Below are positions 50,199 through 64,000 of a DNA stretch of 64,000 nt, piece after piece. Origin of the DNA: Tetrahymena elliotti 4EA (Eukaryota > Ciliophora > Oligohymenophorea > Hymenostomatida > Tetrahymenidae); contig JH720315.1 in the NCBI GenBank assembly GCA_000231825.2, forward strand, positions 729,497 to 793,496, read 5' to 3'. Both the position numbers and the translations under genes were made by a program. Within the stretch, counting starts at the first letter, position 1. Every line of letters begins with the position of its first letter. The notes under the pieces are model-generated. The model was not told the DNA's origin. It made no database searches and saw only the letters and a program-made list of their open reading frames with translations.

Positions 50199-50887
50199 TA
50201 CATACTTGTTCATTTATTTTGTCTTAACTTAATCTTAGCTTTTCTATTTTATAAAATATTTCACTCATTAATTAGATTATACAAAAGTTTTTTTTTATTT
50301 TAAGCATTTTTTATTCAATTTAATTCTCTTATTAAAAACCTGAGATCTTTAAGTTTCTAACAAAAACCTAGCCAAATCTCTAAAAGATAAAAATTAAAAA
50401 AAATTAAATGTTTGAATAAGAAAAAGTTGATATTCTTTTGTCGTCAGACAATTATCTGATAATTACTTAACAATAAGGATTTTAAATTTTATAAAATATA
50501 CTGTAAACCTTCTTAAGGAAAACTAACAACTTGTGAGTTAAAAGGTAAGAAAGATCGCCAAAAAAAATAAAAAATTTGAGAGTAAAAATTTTAGATATTT
50601 TAATACGAATATAATAATAGCAGTTCATTTTAGTAAAAGCACTTAAATATATTTATATTTAAATTTAAATTTGGATTAGAGAAATGGAGATATTTCTGGA
50701 ATTATTGTTACTTAGAAATTGAAATAATAACAATAATAATAAAATTTAAAATTAATATTTATTTTACTTGTTAAATGTATTGAGTTAAGGTTTTTCTTAT
50801 TCTTAAAAATGATTTATTTATTAATTAAATAAAATTGATTTGATAAAAATTTGAAACATAATTTAAAATAAATCATTAATAAAGTAG
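50199..50887. other. Spacer, no gene seen
   Basis: AT-rich. The right end marks the breakpoint where similarity to 61061 onward begins. Confidence 0.5.
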
Positions 50888-53800
50888 AAATAAATAATGA
50901 ATACTTAATTATTTTAAGTTAAAGTAAATATGAAATATTTTAAATAAAATCAAATTCAATTGAAGGTAGTTTAATGGATTAAGTAGCACTGTTTGACCCA
51001 ATATTTATGTCCTATGCCATAAGTAGTGGAGATACTAATAATCAAGATTAAATATTGTAAGTACTATTACTCTCGAAAGATTAAGTAATCGAAAAGAAAT
51101 ATATCCTTAATGATGAGAATGATTAAAGGTTAGATAAAATATGTAGCATGGAAGTTTCTGTTTTTGAATTCTATGATATTTCTTTTTCTATGTGTAGTAT
51201 TAAACCAGTATCTTATCCAGATTCACCTTAAGCTTCTATGATCCCTGTAACAGATTCTAGTTAAAACAATTATTTAAATATTATGCTAAGTGTTAATGAT
51301 TTAAGGTCTATTAACTTCTAAAGTACTCTTAACGGTCTTACTCAAGTCTATCCTGCAGAATAATCTGCTGTATATTGTATTTAAGACCTCTTTTCACTTT
51401 AAATATATGAAGACTCATTTACTAAATATACCGAACAATTAGTATAAATTAGAAACTTCAGTTTCAACTTCTCTAATAACTTATCATAAGTTAGGTTTTA
51501 CAACAATTCAAAGAGTGTAATTTTTGAAAATATTAATATTCAGAAATAAACTATTGATAATGTTACATTTGAGTTCACAGATATGGATCGTGTTATTCTT
51601 AACCAAATATATTTGAATAATTTCCAGAGAAGACCAAACTATAATTAAACTAGATCTGAATGGTTCTTCACTTTTTAAAATGTGAATGAAGTCAATATCT
51701 ATAATTTAATCTTAGATAATAGTAATCTACATAGCTTGAGTTTTAGTGGTTTAATATCAGCGATAAATGTGAATAATGTCATTATTTCAAACTTGACAAT
51801 ATAAAACTCAAGTATTGATTCTTTGATTGATATCTATAAAGTATAAAATTTTGAAATTCATAATTTATAGATAATCAATTGTTAATAATCATATACTGAT
51901 ATAAATAAATATATCCTAAGTATTACTGGAGTAGCAAGTTCAACTCTATCAAATATTTTGATTGCTTAAAATTCCAATTTATAATTTATTTATGCAACAA
52001 ACAAATTTAGAGAAAATGCAACATCATATTCTCTAGAGACTGATAACTTAGTTATTAACAATTTAAATATTTCATCAAACTTAATTTCTTCCTCAAATGG
52101 CTTATCATTAGTATCATTTTAAAGCTCTTTTTGTTCATTTAATAATGTTAATTACTTAAATAATTAAGGAAACTTTTTCTTAACATTATCTCAAAGCTTA
52201 TTGATATAAAATAGCATATTTTAACACAACTAATGCCTAAATGGAGGAGCTCTTGCTCTGAATTAATGCTAAAATTAAATATNNNNNNNNNNNNNNNNNN
52301 NNNNNNNNNNNNNNNNNNNNNNNNNNNNNNNNNNNNNNNNNNNNNNNNNNNNNNNNNNNNNNNNNNNNNNNNNNNNNNNNNNNNNNNNNNNTAATTAGTC
52401 AAAATTAATTAAAATTAAGCTTTGATAGGAGGAGAGATTAGGCTTTTTAACAGTCAACTAAATCTACCTTAATCACTTAACTTTAATTATACAAGCAATA
52501 TTTTTAACAACAATGCATAAATATATGGAAAAAATGTAGGAACTTTCTTACAAAATGTAATTTAAAGCTAAAAAACAGATAGTAGTAGTCTTTCTGATTC
52601 ATCAGATATACACTATTCTACAATATAAAATTAAGACATGAATGAATCTGATTCATAGAAATTTTAGCAAATACTTAAAGTATTTAATTTTAAAAGTGGT
52701 GGTATTCTAATTCTTTTTGTAAAATTAATTGATTCTGAAGGCACATATCTTAAATTCTCTTCATAAAAATTTCAATCTTAGCAATATCCTGAGCCTATTT
52801 AAGTTGAATTAAGTTAGATATCTTTCAAATTACAATCTTATACTAATAATTAAGATTTATTGATTAATGGGAGAAATATTATTACTTCCTCTGATTTTGA
52901 TGATTCTTAAAATCAATTTTTATTTTCATTAATTTAAATTTCAAGCATGCCAAACTAGACAACAAGTTTAGATATTATCCCTATCTACACACCTTCTAGC
53001 ATAAATATTCTTCCTCTTTATATAGAGCTAAATATGAGAATTTGTTATCCTGGTGAAGTTGTTAAACCAATTTCAAATAATATTTATATTTGCTATTCTT
53101 GTCCCTTGGGGTAGTATTCGTTAACAGATCCAACTAAAGATTAATTTTGGTATGAACATATATCAAAGACAGGCATATAAAATTCAAATGACTCATAATA
53201 GGCCTATTTATCTGAATGCTAAAAGTGCCCAGAATCAGCTTTTGAGTGTTAAAATAACACAATAGTTTTAAGAACAGGTTACTGGAGAAAGAACCATTTA
53301 TCTATTGATATTGTTTAATGTTCTCCATAATTTAATGCTTGTGATGAATAGGATATCACAAATAAATAGGTTTTTAAGAGGGTATATGGGGCCTCTTTGC
53401 TAAGTATGCGATATTGGAGGATAGTTATGGGAAGGTGAACGTTTTCACAATCAAAATCAGATTAAGTTAAATGTAATTTATGCAGTGAATAAAGTTTCTA
53501 AATTTTTTTATCATTTTTGTAGTAGTTATCTTTATTATTTATTTCACATTCAGCACAATACTTTTCTTTAATTCTTTTGTTCACTCCTGCTTATGCTATT
53601 ATATTAGAATGTTAAAAATCATAACTGTTTCCAGATTTTCAGTTTTAGATCAATCTAGTTTTTATATGAAGATATTAGTTAACTATATTTAGATCTCAGC
53701 CATTTTGTAATTCTAATAGGTAAGCTTTTTCCCCAGTTTCCTGTTTTCTGTAACAAATTATGTTTCTAATCCTAATTCATAATTGATTGTCGGTGTTAAT

Positions 53801-55239
53801 TGCTTATTTAGCGAATAGTTTATCAGAAAATATGGTTTATCTCACTTTATACAAGTAATGTAAGCAACTCTACCTATATCATTATTTTTAATAGTTTTAT
53901 TATTGATTATGTTGTTTGAAAAACTAAAGATTTTTGGTATTAAAAAGTTTCACAAATACACCCTCATGAACTCTATTTTTATATTTTTTTAGCCTGATTA
54001 AATAAATTTCTTTTCCAAGCAGCTTAAATGTACTTAAATTGGGTCAGAATAATATGTTACTTCTGATCTGACAATACAATGTAGCGATCCTGATTATAGA
54101 TCATTTACGTATCCTCTATCTATTCCTTTGATTATTATTTGGAGTATATTTCCATTTATCATATTAAAATTTTTGTAGAAAAAATCTTCTAGGCTTTATT
54201 CATGCTTTACCCTTAATTACTTTGGGTATTACTATTAAGAGTATTAAGAAAAGCGTTATTACTGGGAATTTGTAAGAATTTACATCAGAGTTATAATCGT
54301 TGTTACCTTTACACTTATCTCACAGTATGAATATTTAAGCTACTAAATTATCATTTTCATACTTTTCTTAAATATTAAAATTACACTCTACTTTATACCT
54401 ATAAGAAATCGCATATTATAGAGATTTGATCTTTACAGCTACTTTATTATAATGGTAAATTGCTTGTTATCAATAATAAATATTTAAATGAACTCCAATG
54501 TAACCAAAGGAATCATATATTCCTTACACTTTGCCTTTGTATTCAAGATAACCCTAGCTATTATTTTTTTCAAATTAAGCAACCCCTTAACCTTTATAGG
54601 CTAAAATTTTGGAAAATTTCTATTTTATATCCTACCTAATTCTATCTATAAAAAATATTTAAAAACTCAAAATACAAAGTGTAAACTTTTGCTCTTTGGA
54701 GGAAATTGTAGTAAAATTTGAGTATATTAGTAAAAATGAAAGCCCTTTAAAAAGTGACAAATGAAACTCCCTAGTAAATTCTGAGCTCTATCAGTTTAAT
54801 TAATGGCTTTGATTTTAAAATTACATTTTTTTTATATTGTTTATTAACAAATATTTTATCAAATAAAGCAAGCAAAATAACAAGCAAGTAAAAAAATGAT
54901 TCATAGAAGATAACTCTTTAAAATGTATTTGGATCTCTACTTATAGAATCACCCAAATCCAAAGATTCGATGAATGGTATCAATATTTTTAGAGTTAATT
55001 TTTTTAATTTACTATTTCTTTTAGAAATTATCTCTTCTGCAAGAAGGGAAAGAGTACTGAGTGAAGATTATAAAAATAATGAAGTCAAAAATAACGTTAA
55101 AAGTATTTTTGGTCTTAAATATGAAGAGGATAGCATATTTCCAATGGATGAAATAGTTTAATCGCCTTTCAGCAACATCAATTAATTAAAAAGAACTTTA
55201 GATATGAATTATGAAACTTAATTCAAACTATTAAGATGA
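50888..55239 (+). pseudogene. 5'-truncated, frameshifted copy of the giant membrane protein gene
   Basis: From about 50888 it matches 61061-64000 closely and in the same order. It lacks the first ~4.7 kb of the full-length gene (signal peptide and Cys-rich start). The long beta-helix-like part is open on both sides of the assembly gap. At about 53372 two bases are missing relative to the paralogue, and at about 53505 a T-run is one shorter, so ~130 nt is out of frame with a TGA at 53437, after which the frame is restored. The multi-pass membrane part (53540-54460) is well preserved. Later exons lead to a cytoplasmic tail (SARRERVLSEDYKNNEV...) ending in TGA at 55237-55239. It is either a recent pseudogene or a gene with assembly indels next to the gap. 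The copy also shows how the full-length paralogue may end beyond the window. Confidence 0.7.
52283..52391. other. Assembly gap (109 N)
   Basis: Run of N inside the truncated paralogue. The corresponding interval in the full-length copy (near 62435-62526) is roughly 92 bp, so the gap is probably of estimated size and arose from repeat confusion between the two copies. Confidence 0.95.
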
Positions 55240-56296
55240 AATAAAATTCATTATAAAAAAAGCAACGAATTTACTTAAAAGTTATTATTAAAAAATAATA
55301 GACAAATGTTTAGAATAATTCTTGATTCGAAGAAGTTTTTCAACCAAATACCTAAATTCATTAATTTATATTTGTTTGCTAAAAAAAGAATAAATCAATT
55401 TTTTTTTTCTTATTTAATTATTTTCAATTAAAGTATGATACAATTTTAACTTTTTCCTTTTTAAACCTCATTCCCTCAACCTTTGTATGAAAAAAATTTT
55501 AATTTTTAGCCAAATTTTACAAATTCAAGATTAATAACATTTTTAATCAAATCCAATAAATTTTTTTGCAATCCCCGCTTGCATGATATTTTTTACTCTA
55601 AAAATACTATACTTGTAAAATATCAGTGGGATTTAAGAATATTAAAAAACATTTGACAAATCATTTTGGAGAAGAATTACTAAAAAAATTGAATAATTTC
55701 CTATCACAAATTTTACATTTAATTCTAAAATAGTTAACTTAATTTTAATTTTTTATAATAAATTTTGATTATGAAAAAATAAATTTATTATTGAGAGTAT
55801 CTCCAAAAATTTGGTTTAGATTACTCAAAGACTGACTTTTAATTTTCATAAATTAATATTTAAAATATACAAAAAATTTTGTATTTAACTTTAAACTATT
55901 TCTTTTAAAAAAATTATACTTTTTGATTTTTGAATTATTTTGTAATATGAGTTTTTGATAAAATTGCTATCTTACAAAAGTAGTTAGTTTATGGATTTCT
56001 TAATTATTAAATGGAGCTGAATTTTTTTATTTAAATTGTTGTGCCTAGAAATATAAATTTACAAAGAAAAACCTTACTGGAATAAATTTTACTAAGAAAT
56101 CTACATCATAATAATAATTCTCATAAATTGTTATTTCTACTTTACTATCAATTTGATTGTAATGAAGATTTTTCTGATTTTTTTAATCATCTACTAATTA
56201 TTTAAATTATTTGATAAAGAGTTTTGATGACAACTAAAAATATATCATTAATAAAAGGAAATAATAAAGGAAAACAAATTCTACTAGGATTTATAA
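55240..56296. other. Spacer, no gene seen
   Basis: AT-rich, with the 3' flank of the truncated copy and the presumed promoter of the full-length gene. No recognised motif. Confidence 0.5.
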
Positions 56297-59200
56297 ATGA
56301 AATTTAGTTATTATTTCAAAATAATAACACTTTTTTAGCTCATTGCTTCTCTCTCTGCATGTCCTAAAGGTTGTAAATCTTGTAGTAATTAAAATGTTTG
56401 CTACGAGTGTGAGCAAAATTTTTAATTAGATTAATAATCAGGGATTTGTATTTTCAAAGGATGCTAGCCATATTTATACTTTTAAGATAAAAGTAATTAG
56501 TAACTAGGAGCTTGCTAAGCTATTTGTGATGCAGGGTACCAAGGCGATAATTAAACAAACTTATGTGTAAATCTTAATTAATGTTCGCAATCCTATAATG
56601 CACAAACAGGAATCAGTTAAGTAAATGAAGCAATCAAGAAGGTGTTGCCCTATGAAGATAAATATTTTATCATAGTCTACTAATCATATTTGAACATATA
56701 AGTAAAATCTACAGGGATATTTTTATAGAGCATTCCTTTCTAGTAGAATATTGAGTATGTAGAATATTTCTAAGGTAATTTCTACATATTTTAAAATGAT
56801 AATAAAGTTGCGAAATGGAACTTTTCGAATAATAGAACAGAATTATTTAATTTTGCTTTGTAAGGCAATTTTGATTAGAGTACTCAGATTATCTAAATAA
56901 ATAAGCAATTTGCTGTTGTTATTACTTATGAAAGAAAAAAATCAAAAATTTATGCCACTCTATTGTTAGATTTGATAGAATAAAAATTTGTTTAATACTC
57001 TTCTGTGGTTTAATTAACTTAATAAAATAACGAAAGTGATTACTTTTTTAATGACTTAATCTACATTACGCTACCCAATGGAATTTAAACAAATTTATTT
57101 TTTATTGACAAAAACAATAATTTGAATGTTAAAAGCTTTTCTAACGGAAATTAATGTGTAAATTTATAAGCGCTTACGGTTTAACAAGTATTATCTTTAA
57201 ATAGTTTGTAAAATATTTTAATACTCAGCAAATAAACATTTTACTTGATTTTAGATTAATCTTCTTGCTAAGTATTTCAAATTCCATAACCATGTACTAA
57301 AATTAAAACTGCATATTCACCAGCATAGCCTTCTTCAAATTTCTTCTTTTTATAGCTGCAGACTTTAATTTATGTTTTGGATCAGAAATAATCTATAGTT
57401 GCCCAAATAAAAATTTAAGGAAATATAATTGATTTTGTTTTGATAACTTCTAATAGCTAAAATTTGATTTTGTCAGTTCTTGATGACTTATCTAATCTAA
57501 ATTTTTTTAATTTAAATCTTAATACATTTGAAAGTTAATTAAGTTATAAAAAGACATTAAATAACTTCAATCCCACCACTCTAATTCTTATGAATTAATT
57601 AATTGATATTAATAATTAGTTAAAGCAAATTTAATTATTTGCTTACTTTAAACAATTGCAGTCATTAACGTTAAATATAACTAATGATAATTCTTTAGTC
57701 TTAACTAATCAGTATTATTTAAAAACATTTTAAAGAAGGTTTATTGACATGTAATCAGGTATCTAATCAATGGACATAAACGATTCTAGTAATCTTATAA
57801 CCTCTTGTTCAAGTAAAGGTTAAATCATGACATGGAGCTACTCAAATATTATTAAACCTTAACTTGTAGATTCAACTTTCATAACAAATCAAGGTTCATG
57901 TCAGTCCATATCTTATTTAATAAACAATTATGTTTTGATACTATTTTAAAACAGCATAATAGCTTTTGATGTTGTTTTTTCTTCAATTTTGAAAACTTGG
58001 ACTTTCTCAAATACATAATCTAAAATGACCAATAGATTTGCATTACCCTTAAATGGCAATTCATATCTCCTATATGACTCTTGCTTTAAAGCATTTGATC
58101 CAAATTTTTCATTTATATTTTAAGACTGCAGTTCATTCTTTGATGATGCCATAATCAAAGCAGTTTTAGATCCAAGTATGAAATTAGTTGTTTAAAAAGC
58201 TAATTCTTTTACAGTTTTCTAAGTATAAAACAATTAATTAAATCTGATTGCATCATATCCCAGCATACCTCAAATTTAATTTTGGAAAATAAGAAATTTT
58301 CCATAAAGTTATTAATAAAAAAATAATATAATCTTTGAAATAGTAGCATTTTTTTCTGATCAAACATTTACTATTTTTACTTAGTAATTAGTTCCAATAA
58401 TAACATATCAAAATGTTTATATCTCAGCTGCAGTTGATATTAGTTTTATGAATGATGATCCAGATGATAATCTATATGTTGTTGGAGGAAAAAATAGCTA
58501 AAAGGGTTCTTCATTTGCTTACTAATCTTTTGGTTTATTCAAGAATTATACAAATCTTTTTTCAGTTGCTCAACACAGTGGCTTAAGCAAAATATTTCCT
58601 ATCAATAAAAGTATCAACTAAAGTAATAACAATCTTGGCTACAGTATCGAAACTGTTGTCCTTTTGAGTTGTTGTACTGTCCTATCTAGCTTTCATTACA
58701 ATATGCAAACTTCAAACAGTTTTTATTATGCACACTAAAAAGATGTTAGTGTTCTTATAAACTCATTTTCACTAATCAAATAGGATTAATTTTATATGAT
58801 GGGCGATACATCTGGTCTAATGGTTGTTGATTCTAAAAGAAGATAAAAATACACTAATGTATATAATCTAAATCCTAATGAAATTCAACAAAAAGATTTT
58901 ATCAAAGGAGTGTATTAAAGTTAATTACTTTAAAGATATTTTATAGTAAAATCGAATATCTAAGTTTATAGACTATTAACAAATGAGTTCATGGAAGTAT
59001 TAGAAGTTAAATAAAACCCAACACAATCTATTTAATATTTCTCAATAGTAGAATCATAATACTCAATTATTTCATTAAAACAAAATGTATTATTTGCTAA
59101 GAATTTTGAAATAGGTTAAGTATATTACTTTAGCGGCTTCTCTAGTATTACTAATTATTTGGTAGAAAATGATAATATCTATTTATATGGTTCAAGTATT

Positions 59201-62200
59201 TCTATATTAAGCTTTGATTTGACTGAGAAATATACTTTAAAAGATCAATCTGATACAACAATTGTATAGTAATGCTCATAAAGTTCTATGGGACTTGTTT
59301 GTAAAAGAGCTTCAGGAACAATCAGTGTTCTAGATTGGTAGAATCTTAACCCTATATTTACCTTATCATAGCGCTTTTTAGATAATAACTATAAGTTTGT
59401 TATAGATAATACATATTAAAGAATTATAATGTATTCATCTAATATTGAGGTGTATACCTTAAATGGAAACTTTTAAATGTATATCTCCTCTATCAATTTA
59501 TCTATATAAAGCATTTAGATATGTACCAATGATATCGCTCTCATGTCAGTTAGTAAAATTTTTATTTATTTTTTTTAAGATAAAATTAATACAATAAATT
59601 AGGCATATACATCTTTAACAGAAAAGCTTTAAAATAAAGAGGAGTTCTTTCTAATCCAGGGGGTGCAGCTATTTTAAATATGGGATTTATTCCTGAATTA
59701 AATTAGCTAATATTCTATACATCTTCTTTAAGAAATGGATAGCTCTTTACAATAAATTTAGACACCTTGCTTACAATTATGTCATATCAAAATGCTTTTA
59801 CACAAAATATTCCTTCAATTACTGCAGGCTATGTCTATGATAAAGATTAAAATTTGATGATTTATTTAGATACTTAAGGAAATTTCTAAGCCTTAGATTA
59901 CTTGGGTTCAGTTATTATAAGAGCAGGAATAAAGTTTGCAGAATATGATTAATACTCATTGTATACTTTTATTGGTTTTTCATTAGATTTTTAAAATAAT
60001 AATATTCTAATGTACTCTTCAACTTAAGTTTTTAATCATTGTCTTGCTGATTTATTGAGTTAAGGAATTTAATTTAGGACAAATAAAAAATAACTATTTG
60101 CCTAAATTGCAGATAAAAGCTCTTCTGGCTAAGGTTCGGATAGTATTGCTTTCATAATCCTAGGAGATTCTGGAATCCTTTACAAGTACTAAAATACCTA
60201 ATTTTAATACTTTTATCAGTTCTAAGAAGAAGTTTAAAGCATCATTTATAACTCAAGCATGAAGGTATTAATTATAGCTCTTTCTCAATCTTTTGTTATC
60301 TTTAACTAATTTGATTCAATTTCTATGAGCAAGTTTGATTAATTCTAAAATAACTAAAAAATAATTCCTTTAACTAGTCTTTTTTCATCATTTATTTGTG
60401 AAGATATATTCCTGACTAAAGATAGATTGATCAGTCACTACGATTTTCTAAATTATGTCCTCCTTGGATAGATAATACTCTAAGAACCTTAATCCATAAT
60501 AACCAAAAAGATATGCTCTTCAGTGACTCCTAATGTGTACTTAGGTCTAAGTAATGGAGATGCTATTATCTACAATAGAAAGACCTATTAGTAAAATACT
60601 ATTAGCTTAATTACCAAATAATTAGGACAATAATACTCTGGTTTAGAAATTGGATTTTTAAAAGAAGCATCTACGCATTTATGGGTGTGCTTTAGTAATT
60701 CATAAGGAATTTTTAGAATTAATCTTTCCAATTAAAATTTTGAATAAATAATTTAATTTGATAGTTTGAGTGCTTACAGATTGTTTGAGTAGTTAAATGT
60801 CATGTTGTTTGATGTTGATGAATAAAATTAAAGAATATTTTTAAATTTCCTAGGAGAAAAGCTACTTAGAGTATTCGATTTTAATGGTAAATTCATCTAA
60901 TAGCTAGCTTTACCAGATTTAATGTATAATACTTTAAAAATTAATTCGTCTCATTTACTAGCTTATAACATCTTTCATGTTATGATATATGATAGAAATA
61001 CTCTTAAATACATCTAAAGGGTAAGAAGAAGCAATCGTATAGACTAATTAGTAGATGTAATAGAAATAAATAATTAATACTTAGTTCTTTTAAGTGAAGG
61101 TAAATATGAAATATTTTAAATAAAATAAAATTCAATTGAGGCTACTTTAATCGATTAAGTAGTAATGGTAAAACCAATATTTATGTCTTATGCCATAAGT
61201 GTTGGAGTTACTAATAATCAAGATTAAATATTGTAAGTATTATTGCTCTCTTAAGATCAAGTAATCGAAAAGAAATACATCCTTAACTATGAGAGTAATT
61301 AAAAGTTAGATAAAATATGTAGCATGGAAGTTTCTGTTTTTGAATTTTATGATATTTCTTTTTCTATAAGTAATATTAAACCAGTGTCTTATCCAGATTC
61401 AACTTAGGCTTCTATAATCCCTGTAACAGATTCTAGTTAAAACAATTATTTAAATATTATGCTAAGTGTTAATGATTTAAGGACTATTAACTTCGAAAGT
61501 ACTCTTAACAGTCTTACTCAAGTATCGAGTAGTTAAGGTATTTATCTGCTTCAAATATATGAAGATTCATTTACTAAATATGCCAAACAAGTAGTATAGA
61601 TTAGAAATTTCAGTTTCAGTTTCTCTAATAACTTATCATAAGTTAATTTTTACAACAATTCAAAGAGTGTAATTTTTGAAAATATTAATATTCAGAAACA
61701 AACTATTGATAATGTTACATTTTAGTTCACAGATATGGATCGTGTCACTCTTAACCAAATATATTTGAGTAATTTACAAAGAAGACAAAACTAAAATTAC
61801 ACTAGATCTGAATGGTTCTTCACTTTTTAAAATGTGAATGAAGTCAATATCTATAATTTAATCTTAGATAATAGCAATCTGGATAGCTTGAGTTTTAGTG
61901 GTTTAATATCAGCGTTGAATGTGAAAAGTATTATAATCTCAAACTTGACAATATAAAACTCAAGTATTGATTGTTTGATTGGGATCTAGAAAGTTTCAAA
62001 TTTATAAATTAATAATTTATAGATAATCAATTGTTAATAAGCATCTACTGATATGAATACGTATATCCTAAACATTACAGGGGTTGCAAGCACTATTCTT
62101 TCAAATATTGTCATTACATAAAATTCCAATTTATAATTTATTTATGCTACAAACAAATTTAGAGAAAGCGGAGAATCACATATTTTTGAGACTGATAACT

Positions 62201-64000
62201 TAAGGATTAACAATTTAAATATTTCATCAAACTTAATCACTTCCTCAAAAATGTTATCTTTAATATCAATTTAAAGCTCTTTTAATTCATTTAATAGCAT
62301 AAATTACATAAATAACTAAGGAAACTTTTTCATAACATTATCTCAAAGCTTATTAATATAAAATAGTTTATTTTAATACAACTAATGCCTAAACGGAGGA
62401 GCTCTTGCTCTGAATTAATGCTAAAATTAAATATCGATATTAAATAGCACATTTTAATTTAACTAAGCTTTTGCTAATGGAGGTGCTATTTATTTAGAAA
62501 ATGTTGGAGCATAAATCCAAATGGACTAATTAGTCAAAATTAATTAAAATTAAGCTTTGATAGGAGGAGGGATTAGGCTTTTTAACAATTAGCCAAATCT
62601 ACCTTAATCACTTAATTTTAATTATACAAGCAATATTTTTGACAATAATGCATAGATTTATGGAAAAAACGTAGGAACTTTCTTATAAAATGCTATCTTA
62701 GGAGTGATTTAAAACTAAAAAACCGATAGTAGTAGCATTTCTGATTCATCAGATATACACTATACTATTATATAAAATTAAGACATGAATAAATCTGACT
62801 CAGAGAAATTTTAACAAATACTTAAAGTATTTAATTTTAAAAGTGGTGATATTCTAATTCTTTTTGTAAAGTTAATTGATTCTGAAGGCACATATCTTAA
62901 ATTCTCTTCATAAAAATATTAATCTAAACAATATCCTTAGTAAATTTAAGATGAATTGAGCTAGATATCTTTTAAATTATAATCTCATACTATCAGTTAA
63001 AATGAGTTGATTAATGGGCGAAATATTGTAAGTTCCTCGGATTTTGATGATACTGAAAATCAATTTTTATTTTCATAAATTTAAGTTTCAAGCATGCCAA
63101 ACTAGACAACTAGCTTAGAAATCATCCCTTTTTACAGACCTCCTCTCGTAAATGTACTTCCTCTTTATATAGAACTAAATATGAGAATTTGTTATCCTGG
63201 TGAAATTGTTAAGCAAATTTCAAATAACATATATATATGTTATGCTTGCCCTTTAGGATAGTATTCATTAACAGATCCAACTAAAGATCAATTTTGGCAT
63301 GAAAATATATCAAAGACAGGCATATAAAATTCAAATGATTAATAATAGGCCTATTTATCTGAATGCTAAAAGTGCCCAGAATCAGCTTTTGAGTGTTAAA
63401 ATAACACAATAATTTTAAGAACAGGTTACTGGAGAAAGAGCCATTTATCTGTTGATATTGTTTAATGTTCTCCATAATTTAATGCTTGTGATGAATAAGA
63501 TATCACAAATAAATAGGGTTGTCTAAGAGGGTATATGGGGCCTCTTTGCTAAGTATGTGATATTGAAGGATAGTTATGGGATGGTGAACGCTACTCATAA
63601 TCAAAGTCAGAGAAAGGTAAATGCTATTTATGCAGTGGAGAGAGCTTCTAAATTTTTTTTATCACTTTAGCGATAGTTATCTTTGTGTTTTATTTCATTT
63701 TTACTACTGTTCTTTTTTTTAATTCATTTGTTCACTCTAGTCTATGCTATTATATAAGAATGCTAAAAATGTTACCTATTTCCAGATTTTCAGTTTTAGA
63801 TCAATCTAGTTTTTATATGAAGATATTAGTTAATTATATTTAGATCTCAACTGTTTTGTAGTCTTAATATGTAAGCTTTTTTCCTAGTTTCCTCTTTTAG
63901 GTTACCAATTATGTTTCAAATCCTAATACATAATTGATTGTGAGTGTCAATTGCTTATTTAGTAAAGAGTTTATAAGTAAGTATAGTATAGTACACTTAA
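56297..64000 (+). CDS. Giant secreted-start, multi-pass membrane protein with beta-helix and Cys-rich modules (3' partial)
   Basis: A frame of about 2550 residues runs off the window edge, with a 50-bp intron at 59553-59602. It starts MKFSYYFKIITLFQLIASLS, a signal peptide, then a Cys-rich segment (CPKGCKSCSNQNVCYECEQN) of the growth-factor-receptor-like type common in ciliate surface proteins. A long beta-rich region follows (to ~61050), perhaps propeller-like. Next come repeats like pectin-lyase/polymorphic-membrane-protein coils (GGAIYLEN, IGGGIRLF), then CPLGQYSLTDPT and CLRGYMGPLCQVC motifs before the first membrane helix near 63655. In the paralogue at 50888-55239 several more membrane helices and a polar tail follow, so the family is probably a large receptor-like surface protein. 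Ligand and function are unknown. Confidence 0.8.

Noticed and set aside
54970..55161. Independent small secreted protein starting at 54970
   Set aside because: The frame is open further upstream and continues to TGA at 55239. It reads as the tail of the truncated membrane-protein copy.

Overview
The window looks like macronuclear DNA of an oligohymenophorean ciliate close to Tetrahymena. Base composition is very AT-rich, TAA and TAG read as glutamine inside every convincing gene, TGA is the only stop, and introns are short (mostly 46-90 bp), begin GTAA/GTAT and end TAG/AAG/CAG. Standard-code ORF calling fails here, so the genes below were read by hand with the ciliate code. I ran no database search, so family names rest on motif recognition.

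Layout. 1-4438: a chain of intron-like units separated by 3-, 6- or 9-nt putative micro-exons, the most unusual part of the window. 5266-7469 (+): N-myristoylatable leucine-rich-repeat (LRR) protein in 12 exons. 8526-10038 (-): acidic Asn/Ser-rich protein. 10921-12279 (-): TMEM43-like membrane protein. 12847-16632 (-): two LRR genes or gene parts. 18579-23500 (-): 1277-residue Gln/Asn-rich coiled-coil protein. 24171-25612 (-): coiled-coil protein with an EF-hand-like N-terminal part. 26287-26359 (-): tRNA-Lys(UUU). 26793-28523 (-): B-box/coiled-coil/SPRY-like protein. 29488-33807 (-): importin-beta-type karyopherin with an Asn-rich insert. 34405-35650 (+): decayed LRR exon array. 36464-40736 (+): LRR gene of about 17 exons. 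43016-43687 (+): Rab GTPase. 46045-46957 (+): calmodulin-like EF-hand protein. 48489-50198 (+): F-box protein made of two copies of one module. 50888-55239 (+): truncated, frameshifted copy of the giant membrane protein whose full-length relative starts at 56297 and runs off the right edge.

Themes. Three LRR loci on both strands share one design: each repeat is its own exon of about 90 nt, always split at the same codon phase, so whole exons can be gained or lost without changing frame. The 34-41 kb block shows this turnover, with a decaying array beside a maintained one. The 3n rule also holds at far smaller scale in the left-end micro-exon chain: by my hand count 61 exon candidates lie between a 3' splice site and a GTA 5' splice site, and all are multiples of three. 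I think that chain deserves attention first. The other genes are housekeeping or cytoskeletal/membrane types (nuclear import, vesicle traffic, ubiquitin ligase adaptor, surface receptor-like) and do not form an operon-like unit.
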